Assembly (NCBI GenBank): GCA_003427395.1 | Contig: BFEA01000212.1 | Location: 1,380,555-1,443,377, forward strand | DNA length: 62,823 nucleotides | Reading direction: 5' to 3' | Source: Chara braunii | Taxonomy: Eukaryota; Streptophyta; Charophyceae; Charales; Characeae | Shown here: positions 53,230-62,823 of the stretch, one piece after another | How the letters are laid out: each line of letters starts with the position of its first letter | How positions within the stretch are numbered: the stretch's first letter is position 1 | Translations under genes and position numbers: made by a program | Notes under the pieces: model-generated | The model's input: only the letters and a program-made list of their open reading frames with translations | The model's database searches: none | Told to the model about the DNA's origin: nothing

Positions 53230-54326
53230 TGCGAGGATAAGGCTCCTAGGAAGGCCAAATGGGCCCATGATGCAAGTGCGCCCACCCTAAGTGAAGGCGT
53301 GCCTAACAAATCACGAGAGGCCCAATGCTGTCAATTTCGTATTTGGGGTTTCAGGCAGTTGTGTCACGTCAGTTGGTTGAGGGAACCCAGGACCTGAGCA
53401 GCAAAGATTTTCCACCGCCTTCTAGGCCTTTCCTGAAGTGCAGGCCCTGGGCCACATTCGCAGCAGTACACACAGACAGTTAGGCGGAGCAACTGAACGA
53501 GGCCCAGCAGCACCAGCAGAGGCCCAGCAACCTGGGGCCTACCGGAAGCTTCTGGGCGCAGGCCCAGCCAAGCCAGGTCGAAGGCCAGGCAGACTCTTTC
53601 CATATAGGAAAGAGCTCGCTGGCTGAAGCCTCATTCAGGCACTTGCCAGCTTGCAGCAGCGCTGCTGGAGCGAACGCTCACGTGCTGCTGCTAGCGCTAA
53701 GTGCAAGGTGCTGTGCACGTGCGGTCGTGTGGGAAGAGCGCGCTGCTGAGGGCAGCGCCATAGCCCAGCTTCCATAGCTGGCTGGGCTTGGAGTACAGCA
53801 AGGTGCAGGGGTGGTCTTCGGGTGCACAGAGGGAAGACAAGGTGGGAAGACAAGAGAGAGAGAGAGAGAGAGAGAGATGAGGATGATGATGTGAGGGCTC
53901 ATACCTGGTATTGGTGATGGTCTGCATTGGGCGACATCTTCATGTACTTCGGTGGCTGCTNGAGAGAGAGAGATGAGGATGATGATGTGAGGGCTCATAC
54001 CTGGTATTGGTGATGGTCTGCATTGGGCGACATCTTCATGTACTTCGGTGGCTGCTAACGTCAACAGTTGCATTGTCAATTCTTAGGCAGATAGTAGCTG
54101 TGTGGGAGTAGTCTGGGCGCCGAGCGCCAAGTAGGGGGAAGGGCCTGGACTCTTATGTTGGTGAAGACGAGAGTAAGCTCTCATTGACATTCAGTTTCAG
54201 TGTTACGATTCTCCATTGGTGTATTATTGGTGCAATGCTACTTCCTGGACACTGTGGGACTTTCTGGCTTTCAATGTGATTGTGCAATCTGATTCTGTCA
54301 TCTCCCTATTGCTCATTTTCCTTGCA
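53230..54326 (+). repeat. Element D 5' LTR
   Basis: TGCGAGGATAAGG...CTTTTCCTTGCA. Near 53868-54056 a block of about 94 bp is present twice around a single N (53961). The first 600 bases match 62221-62823. Confidence 0.9.
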
Positions 54327-54329
54327 ATT

Positions 54330-54341
54330 TGGTATCGGAGC
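54330..54341 (+). other. Element D primer-binding site
   Basis: TGGTATCGGAGC, three bases after the LTR end. Confidence 0.85.
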
Positions 54342-55564
54342 TGGTTCGAACTGTGCTTTACTGGTTCTTCGCAATAGCTGTTTGGTGCTTCGCATGAGGT
54401 GTGGGCCAGTGATAAGGCTTGGGCATTGGACGATAGGCGACCCAGGGTCGTGTGGGCGGGCCGGGAAGGCTATGTGGTGACATAGGGATGTACACTGGAT
54501 GATGAGAGCTCGCTGATGTGGCATTTACGCCGAGGTGGAACTGCATTTCGCTGTTTGTTGTGCCAAGGCAAGGACCGGTCATCATAAATGCACGTCAGGT
54601 TGCCGGTGAGAAATCTGTGGTGTGGGGCAGCATTATGAGGTACGTTGCTCTCTTCCTCAACTACCCTCTTCATTACTTCTTACCATGAGGAAGTGAGTTA
54701 TGTCTTGAGAGTCCTCTCGATGTGAGGTGCCGCGAGCGCTCAACCTTGAGAGTCGACATTCTTCCTGGGCAGCAAGCTGGTGGGAGACGGGCAAAGCCTC
54801 TGAACGGCCCTGGACGGAGCACTCGGGTCACGGTCACCATGCCAACCCGCTGGAACTAGTACACGCATGCTTTGCCGCAAGTCCTTGGTTCTGCTGCTGC
54901 ACAATAGAGGTCATGTTGGGCATGCCATCCCTTTAAGAGACGCTTACCAGACCGTCTAAAAAAAATTCTGGCAGGTTCCGGTTGAACCCTGGCTGTGATC
55001 GCCGTCCTGTCTGCGACGTTAAATAATTCATGAGGACCTTGGGGGCTGTCCTTAAACTGCCTCTTGATCAGCCTGATCAATCGAAGTAAGGCTCGTTGCA
55101 TGCGAGGGTAAACAAGGTGAAGGGCTGGCAGGTTTAGCATAGACTTGGGGCACAGGGGTGGGCTGGATTGCACACCTTTAGACACGCTGCTTAACCAGAT
55201 GGTTAGGACGTCGACACAAGAGACTACTCAAGAGGGATACAGGCGAAGGGGGTGATTCTGACAACTGTTCACTGTGGTACTAATTATATAAATTGCCATC
55301 CAGCATGCACTCCACAGGTAGTTTACTTTTATTTTCGATTATTTAGTTGTATGGACTTGGTGACAACTATCAGATAGCTGCAGATAGGATAAATCAATTC
55401 TTGCTACATTGCATTTTGTTTCAGAGTTATCTAAAAATATAAATAGACTTACCTTTAGGAACCTGACATTGATTGTTGGTTACCATTTGACTACTACTCT
55501 CCAGGATGACCGAATCAGTTGACTATTATACTCGGTTGGGTGTCGTGCTGAGGTAGGATTCGGT
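54342..55564 (+). other. Element D leader
   Basis: 1.2 kb without a gene. 54690-54860 matches the C leader. The rest is specific to this copy. Confidence 0.7.
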
Positions 55565-57488
55565 ATGGATTCTAGTTTAGATCACACACCACTGTGGCTC
55601 ATGAGTGAAGCAGTTAGTAGTGAGGAGGAGGAACTATTAGTGGAAGACCTAAGAGTGACCCACATAACTGCTTTCAGTCGACCGATCACTTTCCAAGAGT
55701 TAGGTCCAGGAGAGGAAAGGATGTTGAGGAGGGAAGCCAAGAAGAGGGTGGCATTACAGAGGTCTAGGGCAGCAGCAGCCAGCATTGAGGCGGTAATGGC
55801 TACCGCCTCTACCATGTCACAGGCCTCTTCGTCAAGAATTAGTCAGGGGTTTCTCAGGGTTCCGTTAGTCAGTTTGTTGGTTCGCAAGTCAGCCAACAGT
55901 CTCCTCTCACACCAGAGGATTATGAGATCTTCCAAGCGGAAGTTCTTCATAATGAACTATAGCAACAGTTGAGGGATGCAACAGAGAGAAGGCAAAGGGT
56001 GATATTGAGAAAAGTTGGACTAACAACTAGGAGGCAGGCGTTAGGGAAGTTACAAACACTAGATGAGGCATCACTGGATCCTGCAATGAAAGCGCTGCAT
56101 CGCTCGCTCCTTTATGTGGCAGAAACGCAGGTTGTCCAACAGGAAGCGTTGGCTAAACTAGTGGCCGGCCAAAACCGAATTCTGGCTTCTCCGCAGGCTT
56201 GTCGTCCCATGATGAGGCAACCTCAGTATTTTGTAGCTCCCCCTTCGGCTGTGGGTCCCACAGTCACACCGTCGCCGCCAGGGCCCTCTTTCTCTCCTAT
56301 GTTTGACTTCTCTCCTTCAGGTGGTTTAACAACAGTTAGTGGTCTGGTTCTCAGTACTTCTCCCGTACCTTCAATGATGGTGGCAGCTACAGTCCCATCG
56401 TCAGGACAAGTGCAGGTTAGCATGCAGCAATCACCTAGGCAAATCCAACCTATGCAGTGGATGCCCAAGATTCCCTTGCTGAGTCCTAAACCTTTTTCTG
56501 GTGACAGGAAAAAAAGGATGAGGACCTGAACATCTGGGTGAGAACTGTGCCTACCAATGTGATGCACAAGCTCACAAGGCCAGAGCAGGAATTTATAGTC
56601 GGTGCCTCCTTTCTAGAGGGTTCGGCAGCCCGATGGTTAAATGGTATAGTGCGGCAACAAGGTTACGGTCAAAACTTTGATACCTGGGCCCAGGCCCAGA
56701 CATTAGAGGACTTCGCACGGATTGTATACAACAGGTGGCATGACCCTCAAGGGGCTCAAAAGGCCACCGATGCAATAAACAGTTTTGGTTCCAAACGGTA
56801 CCGGACTGTGCGAGAAGTCACAGACGTCGTTTAACGTCTGATCGTAGTGCCTGGTGTACGCTATGACCCGCAGGTCCTCCTCACAACTTATCTGAGATGT
56901 CTGCCCACAAATGTCAAAAATAAGCTGGTAGACGAGGCCAACATCGATGTCCATAACTTCGCTACTTTCAGCAACAAAGCCTTAGATATAGATGTTAAAC
57001 TTGGGACCGCGCATCAAGGTCAAATAGATGGTAGGAAGAAGAAACTGCCCCAAGATTGGAGGAAGAAGGACAATCTCATGTTCGTCGACCATGATGGTCA
57101 AGCGACTGAGATTGACGACTTCCTTGACTATGGGGAAGACGCAAAGCACGCTGGGGCTAGCGAGACTTCGAATGGGGGAGTCGTAGCTCCAATCAAAGAA
57201 AAGGCTAGGGGGACCGGGAAGCAGAAGGTAGGCCGGTCCACGGGTCAGGGCGACCAAAAAACACCCGCATGGGTAAAACTTGGTTGAGATTAAGAAGTGT
57301 GGAGAGACCGAGTTGCTAGGGGCACGTGTATGAACTGTGGCAATTACGGCCACACGTCCAGAACATGTCGAGGCAAAAAGGTCACAACGAAGGTAGCCTC
57401 TCCAACTGTGGTAGGCTTATCTTCGAACCCTGGTGGTGCTTCTGCAAGCACTTCGCAGGGAAACACCTCAGGCCAGAAGGAGTGTTAG
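55565..57488 (+). pseudogene. Element D gag with intact zinc knuckle (frameshifted)
   Basis: 55565-55840 gives the acidic/basic N-terminus (SSEEEELLVEDLRVTHITAF, RREAKKRVALQRSRAAAA). A frameshift follows, then 55969-56529 with coiled coil and a Pro/Ser-rich linker (FSPMFDFSPSGG). A second frameshift in an A-run near 56510 leads to the capsid core (56538-57287), with one TAA at 56832-56834. The knuckle CMNCGNYGHTSRTC (about 57331-57372) is a perfect C-x2-C-x4-H-x4-C. RNA packaging is the family role. Four lesions prevent expression as one protein. Confidence 0.87.
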
Positions 57489-58200
57489 CCGCCCTTACTC
57501 CCGTTGAAGTGGTAACGTTGCCTTCACCACTTCAAGCATTGGCCAAGGCAATTGACCCATTTATCGCCCCACAGACACATTCAGACCCACCGATGCTATG
57601 TTCGAGAGATGTGTCTGAGTCCTTAAAAGAGTTCCAAACTGATTGGTCAACGAAGGACCCCAAAGACTCTTGGTCGATGATTAGCAAAGGTCTTAGGGGT
57701 GAACACATTTCGTGGTAGAGGTTGATGTAGGTGGCCGCAAAGTGGGCGCCTTCGCAGACATAGGCTCTACACGGAACTTCATCAATTGTGCTTGTGTGGA
57801 TAGACTGCACTTAGGGGACCAAGTGCAGCGGCTGAGAAGATTTGTAGCATCTACGCTAGCCAACAAACATAGTATGGTTGTGCAAGACTATGTCAAGGAC
57901 GTAGTCTGCACCTTCTCCTATGGAGGAGGGGAACCGAGACACAAGATCTCGTTCCTTGTCAGTGATGAACTGCCATTCGATCTGCTACTAGGCATGTACT
58001 ATCTCGAGGTTGCTCAACCTCTATTCGATTGGGATAGGAAGGTGATGATCCACAAGTTGCCTAATGGAAGAACTATTAGACTGCAGAAGTTCAAAGCTAG
58101 CAGTCTAGTGGAGAACTATGGCTGCATGTGTGCATCTTCTTTCTATAACTATTATAAGCAGAATCGCGAGGAGGGCATGTACCTAGTCTTTGTCTCTGAG
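57489..58200 (+). pseudogene. Element D protease with altered active site
   Basis: After a frame change at about 57712 the sequence reads [18 protein letters not shown]. The catalytic triplet is D-I-G instead of D-T/S-G. The closing motif [17 protein letters not shown] is preserved. Frame continuity with RT is kept. The substitution should abolish catalysis because the Ser/Thr that follows Asp is conserved in this family. Confidence 0.82.
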
Positions 58201-59688
58201 AAAGGGGAGGTCGTAAAACCACCCCCAGAGATAGAAGCAGTCGTTGCTCAGTATTCAGACCTCTTTGAGGATCCCGGTGGAGTGGTGGAAAGGGAGGTTG
58301 TCCATGCGATAGAAGTCGTCCCGGGTAGCGAAGTACCTAAAGGACGGATCTATAGGATGTCTCCTGCGAAGTTGGATGGGCTCCGCCGCCAGCTCAAAGA
58401 GCTCACAGAAAAGGGATGGATTCGACCGAGTACCTCCCCTTATGGTGCTCCAGTCCTATTCGTTCCCAAGAAGGGAGGTACCCTAAGGATGTGCATTGAC
58501 TATAAGGGCCTCAATGCCATCACGATTAAGAATGTGAAGCCCCTACCCCGCATTGACGACCTCTTGGATAGAGTGCAGGGATGCTGACACTTCACAAAGA
58601 TAGATCTGAAGTTCGTATACCATCAAATTGCCATTAAACCTAAGGACCAGCACAAAACCGCTTTCCAGACCAAGTACGGTCTGTACGAGTTTGTGGTGAT
58701 GCCCTTTGGTCTATGCAATGCACCTGGGACATTCCAGCACGCAATGATTTGTGATGATGCCCTTTGGTCTATGCAATGCACCTGGGACATTCCAGCATGC
58801 AATGAATCGGATCTTTCATGATTACTCAGACAAGTTTATCGTTGTGTACCTCGACGATATCCTTATCTTTAGTAAGACTGTAGAGGAGCACACAGAGCTC
58901 GTGAAAACAGTGCTAGGTCTCCTAAGACAGCACCAGTACAAGGTCAACTTAGAGAAATGCGAGTTCAGTCGCTCCAAGATCTTATACCTGGGTCATGAGA
59001 TTTGTGCGCATGGGTTAAGGCTAGACGATGCCAAAGTGACCAGCATACGTGACTAGCCCGAACCTCAGACTGTTAGGAGGTCCGATCATTTTTGGGGATG
59101 ATGGGCTACTATCGTTCGTTTGTCAAAAACTATAGTATTGTAGCTTCCCCATTAACCGACCTAACCCGCCTTGACACCCCTTGGGAGTGGACCGAAGAGT
59201 GTGAAGCAAGCTTCAAGAAATTGAAGTATGCCCTGACACACTATGAAGTCCTCAAACTTCTGGATCTTGAGCAGCCCTTTGTAGTGACCGCAGACGCCAA
59301 TCAATATGGCATAGGCACGGTCCTTGCTCAAAAAAAGGGGGAAAAGTTGAGGCCCATCGAGTTCATGAGCAAGAAGATGCCATCTCAGAAGTTAGCAAAG
59401 TTCACGTATGCGCGTGAGCTCTATGCCTTCTATAGAGCGCTTGTCCACTAGAGACATTATCTCCTAACCAGATCCTTTTATGTGAGATCTAACCATGAGA
59501 CTTTGCGTTGGATAAAGACTCAGCCTGTACTCTCATATGCACTCAAAAGGTGGATCCAAGTGATAGACATGTATGATTATCAACTTGACCCAATAAAGGA
59601 AGAGTATAACAAAGTGGTTGATGCACTATCGCGTAGGGCAGATTATCTGAGCGCCCTAATAACGAGTTCGGTATATCTGACGATGTAA
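58201..59688 (+). pseudogene. Element D reverse transcriptase and RNase H
   Basis: [34 protein letters not shown], a TGA at 58585-58587, [16 protein letters not shown] (the usual SG before YHQI is lost), [18 protein letters not shown] 58-bp tandem duplication (58691-58748 and 58749-58806) then shifts the frame. YLDD is in VVYLDDILIFS. A frameshift near 59060-59090 leads to RNase H: TADANQYGIGTVLAQ, TYARELYAFYRALVH, TAG at 59449-59451, SNHETLRW (Asp to Asn) and VVDALSRRADY. Inactive. Confidence 0.88.
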
Positions 59689-59696
59689 CTCGATCT

Positions 59697-60600
59697 TTGG
59701 TGGAAGCCTGTTGGGAAGATACAGTTATGTCAGAAATCATCCGTAAGTTAGAAGCGAAAGATAAAGTAACTTCTCACGAATTTACGGTGGTCAATGGCTT
59801 GTTGTTCCTTGAAAAGGTTGGGAATAAGAGATTGTGTGTTCCAGATAGAGAGTCTTTGCGTAGTTTATTTTTAGGTGAGTGTCATGATGCAACGGGTCAT
59901 TTCGGCTATAAACAGACGTCAGCTAACCTAGTGCAAAGATTTTGGTGGTTGTCTATGATGCGAGATGCGAAGAAGTACGTTGAAACTTGCCATGTTTGCC
60001 AATGGGTCAAACCTAGGACTCGGGCTCCGCTTGGGCTTATCAAACCCTTGCCTATTCCCGACGGTCCTGGTCAAAGTGTGTCCATGGACTTCATGGATAC
60101 TCTTGTGACCAGCAAGAACGGTAAAAGACACATCTTCGTCATAGTGGACCGATTTACCAAGTACGCTAGACTGATCGCGATGCTGGAAACAAAAAAAACT
60201 GACTATGTTATCAAGCTGTTTATGGATAACTGGGTACGGGACTTTGGGTTACCCAAGTCCATCATTAGTGACAGGGACGTCCGCTTTACCAGCGAACTGT
60301 GGCAGAGCACGGCTCAACAAATGGGCATCCGACTGCAAATGACATGAGGGAATCACCCTGAGTCAAATGGACAGGCAGAACAGATGAACCGAGTAGTGCA
60401 ACACTTGCTTCGGCATTACATCAAACCAAGCCAGGATGATTGGGACGAGAAATTACCACTCGTCGCCAGCCTGTACAACAACGTTGTGCACAACACTACT
60501 GGCACGACTCCCAACCAACGACATCTTGGTTGGAAGCCCAGATCCGCCCTGATCCGCCCTTGATTTCCTACTGCCTGAGAATCAGTCAACTGCAGCACCT
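59697..60600 (+). pseudogene. Element D integrase
   Basis: 216 open codons: GECHDATGHFGYKQT and CHVCQWVKPRTRAPLG (zinc domain), SVSMDFMDTLVTSKNG, IISDRDVRFTSELW. A TGA at 60345-60347 lies where Ser is expected (MTSGNHPE in C). Then GNHPESNGQAEQMN with the catalytic Glu. A short repeat (GATCCGCCCT twice at 60541-60560) shifts the frame after GWKPRSAL. Confidence 0.87.
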
Positions 60601-60927
60601 GGCAGCATAGAATTTGCTGTCAAGTATGAACAGATGCTACAGCAGGCCGTTGAACACACTAGGAGGTCTCGGGATGCTATGATTGCATCTGAGAACAAAC
60701 ACAGACGACCTTCAAACTTTCAAGCAGGGGATAAAGTCTGGGTTAAATCATCTGAACTTGGTCAAGAGTTGGGAATTTCCCGAAAACTAATGCTGTAGTA
60801 TTTTGGTCCCTGGGAGGTCCTAGACATAGTGGGGGATCAGATAGATGGACCTTCCTACGTCACACCCAGTCTTCCACGCCTCAAAGCTGGCACCTTTCAC
60901 AAAAACTGCACAGTTTTCCCTCGAGAC
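60601..60927 (+). pseudogene. Element D integrase C-terminus, part before F
   Basis: Encodes AVKYEQMLQQAVEHTRRSRD, NKHRRPSNFQAGDKVWVKSS and GPWEVLDIVGDQIDGPSYV, the family barrel domain, with a TAG near 60796. It is interrupted by the F solo LTR and resumes at 61916. Confidence 0.82.
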
Positions 60928-61911
60928 TGTAATGAACCCAGTCTGGCAGATACTCATCAGACGTGAAGCACTAGTCTCAAATCTGCACAAAGTCTTCAGT
61001 TAACGTGAAGTGATATCTGAAACAGTATCTCGTTACCATTAGACGAAGAGAGTGGAGGGGGAATAGACAGAGGAGAAGATATGATCACCCAAGAGTAATC
61101 CAATCAAACCCCACTTCTTCATCGGGCTTCCTCTCTCCTCCACGTCATCAACCAATACACAATAACAAGTACGATAAGTCCTGATCACACATAAGTGCCA
61201 CGTGGCACTCTTATCTCGTGAAGACCATGAAGACAACAGCAGATTACGGTAACGACGTCAACCTCAGGTGAGTACCTGATCCCAATCATCCACAGATCCC
61301 GATCTCCCTCCTTGTCGCAACCAGTCACCTCATGTAGACAGCGTAGCCAATGCCACGTCAGATGTAGAGACAGGTGGCATGCGCCACATCATCAATGAAG
61401 ACACGTGGCAGCGCCACATCAGCAATGCCTGGTGCACAAAGCACAAAGCGCCAGCATGCTACCACAGTCCCGCGTCGTCGTCCATAGTGCCTGCGCACAC
61501 CCAGCGTCAATGCCTGCGTCCAGTCAGAGTCGAGCCAGCGAATGTTGACCACCTCGAGACCAGGCCCTTGGTAGTGTTTGACGAGGCTGTCTGGGCTCGG
61601 GTCCCCTTCCCACAGTCGTGCAAATTGACTCACAGCCGAGGGCCTGGATTGTGTACGGTTGCAGATTTCCCCTTGGTCCTGATGCTGTCTGGGTACCTGC
61701 ATACAAACAAGTGTGTGCGTCTGACCAGCGGCCTGGGCTGGGTCCACTTTGGACTTTGACTGTTGGGTCCCTACAGTTGACTTTAGTCAACTGTTCCTCG
61801 CTCAGGCCCTGAATCTGTAGCTGGGGTCTTTTCCCCCTTTTCGGCCTGGGCCTGGGTGTGGTCTGGCGAGGCCCTCAGACTTTCTACAGGCATACTGTAT
61901 GGGTTATTGCA
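60928..61911 (-). mobile_element. F: solo LTR of the element A family
   Basis: 984 bp between AGAC (60924-60927) and AGAC (61912-61915). On the minus strand it starts TGCAATAACCCATACAG and ends CTGGGTTCATTACA, like the A LTR (TGCAGTAACCCTGTTCAG ... CTGGGTTTCATTGCA). Internal stretches also match, such as GCAGGTACCCAGACA. It keeps the palindrome GTGCCACGTGGCAC (61195-61208) and TGACGTGGCA (minus, 61351-61360). No internal genes, so LTR-LTR recombination removed the body. Confidence 0.9.
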
Positions 61912-61915
61912 AGAC

Positions 61916-62179
61916 GATCAATGCTGCCCCCAACCATGGATGGTGAAGTCTACATCGACGGAATTGTGGAGCATCGGGTGATGCCAGTGCCTAAACCTCC
62001 CGGCAGAGGCCGTCCTCCAAAGCCAAGGATGCAGTATCTTGTCAGATTCAGAGTCTTTTCAGACACCATATTGATCCCAGTGAAGATTGGTGGTTTACTA
62101 GAGAAGAACTCCAGCGAACAGCGCCCCAAGTGATTGCAGGCTACGAAAGAGCACTCAAGGGAAAGTTGCTTGCAAATTA
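61916..62179 (+). pseudogene. Element D chromodomain-like end, part after F
   Basis: SMLPPTMDGEVYIDGIVEHR, then a frameshift near 62045-62060, then HHIDPSEDWWFTREELQRTA and a TAA at 62177-62179. It aligns with the C chromodomain-like end, and removal of F with one AGAC rejoins the two parts. Confidence 0.85.
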
Positions 62180-62220
62180 AGGAACTTCTCAGAGGACTAT
62201 CAAAGTAAAGGAGGAGGGAA

Positions 62221-62823
62221 TGCGAGGACAAGGCTCCTCGGAAGGCCTAAGGGGCCCCATAATGCAAGTGTGCCCACCCTAAGTGAAGGCGGGCCTAACA
62301 AATCACGAGAGGCCCAATGCTGTCGATTTCGTATTTGGGGTTTCAGGCAGTTGTGTCGCGTCAGTTGGTTGAGGGAACCCAGGACCCGAGCAGCAAAGAT
62401 TTTCCACCGCCTTCTTGGCCTTTCCTGAAGTGCAGGCCCTGGGCCACATTCACAGCAGTATACACAGACAGTTGGGCGGAGCAACTGAACGAGGCTCAGC
62501 AGCACCAGCAGAGGCCCAGCAACCTGGGGCCTACCGGAAGCTTCTGGGCGCAGGCCCAGCCCAGCCAGGTTGAAGGTCAGGCAGACTCTTTCCATACATG
62601 AAAGAGCTCGCTGCCTGAAGCCTCATTCAAGCACTTGCCAGTTTGCGGCAGCGCTGCTGGAGCGAACGCTCACGTGCTGCTGCTAGCGCTAGGGGCAAGG
62701 TGCTGTGCACGTGCGGTCGTGTGGGAAGAGGGCGCTGCTGAGGGCAGCGCCATAGCCCAGCTTCCATAGCTGGCTGGGCTTGGAGTACAGCAAGGCGCAG
62801 GGGTGGTCTTCGGGTGTACAGAG
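62221..62823 (+). repeat. Element D 3' LTR, cut by the window end
   Basis: Starts TGCGAGGACAAGG after the purine tract GAGGAGGGAA (62211-62220) and matches the 5' LTR from 53230 on. Confidence 0.92.

Larger units (their letters stand above)
53230..62823 (+). mobile_element. Element D: Ty3/gypsy retrotransposon of the C family
   Basis: 5' LTR 53230-54326, primer site, gag, pol and chromodomain end at 62179, PPT, 3' LTR from 62221 running off the window. LTR ends, leader blocks and proteins match C throughout. It carries many frameshifts, a 58-bp duplication in RT and the F insertion near its 3' end. Confidence 0.92.

Noticed and set aside
7117-62823. Endogenous pararetrovirus or other DNA virus
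   Set aside because: LTRs, primer sites, integrase and chromodomain-like ends fit Ty3/gypsy; no movement or coat protein seen.
1-62823. tRNA, rRNA or other known RNA genes
   Set aside because: No cloverleaf or conserved rRNA core found by eye; only tRNA-complementary primer sites. A tRNAscan-type search would be decisive.

Overview
The window is eukaryotic and consists almost entirely of transposable elements. I found no convincing host gene, no rRNA or tRNA gene and no CRISPR array. Most elements are Ty3/gypsy LTR retrotransposons. Those whose pol survives end in a chromodomain-like module (chromoviruses). Their primer sites match the 3' end of initiator tRNA-Met (TGGTATCGGAGC and variants), which points to a plant-lineage genome. 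A streptophyte alga such as Chara is my guess from memory; the sequence does not prove it.

Layout. 1-5470 (minus): a broken coding unit with an RNA-binding, zinc-knuckle and Gln-rich protein, probably ORF1 of a LINE. 5471-7112: repeats plus a small terminal-inverted-repeat element (6680-7090). 7117-15783: element A, an LTR retrotransposon with a CGCC target duplication (TSD); most of its 3' LTR is an N gap. 16327-52406: one nested stack. 53230 to the window end: element D, in the same family as C, with a solo LTR (F, 60928-61911, TSD AGAC) inside it.

The stack reads as follows. Element C (minus, TSD AATG) was inserted first. Element E (minus, TSD GCAG/GCGG) jumped into the C gag gene. A 6-kb non-coding element X (TG...CA, TSD CCGA) entered the E leader, and a second copy X' (TSD GCGC/GCGT) entered the E 3' LTR. 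Element B then jumped into X'. Finally, a segment of about 12.8 kb (16923-29734) was inverted. That splits the C 3' LTR, X', the E 3' LTR and B into distant pieces; flipping it back on paper makes all four contiguous. All gag-pol genes carry stops and frameshifts, so no element looks autonomous. B is the least damaged.

The most unusual content is in X and X'. They have no gene, but they carry arrays of hairpins that share a conserved loop (CACCCAAACTTATGGAACAT or its complement). The stem sequences differ from unit to unit yet stay complementary. A second hairpin-like family lies next to this array. Element A also carries about ten copies of TGACGTGGCA in its leader.
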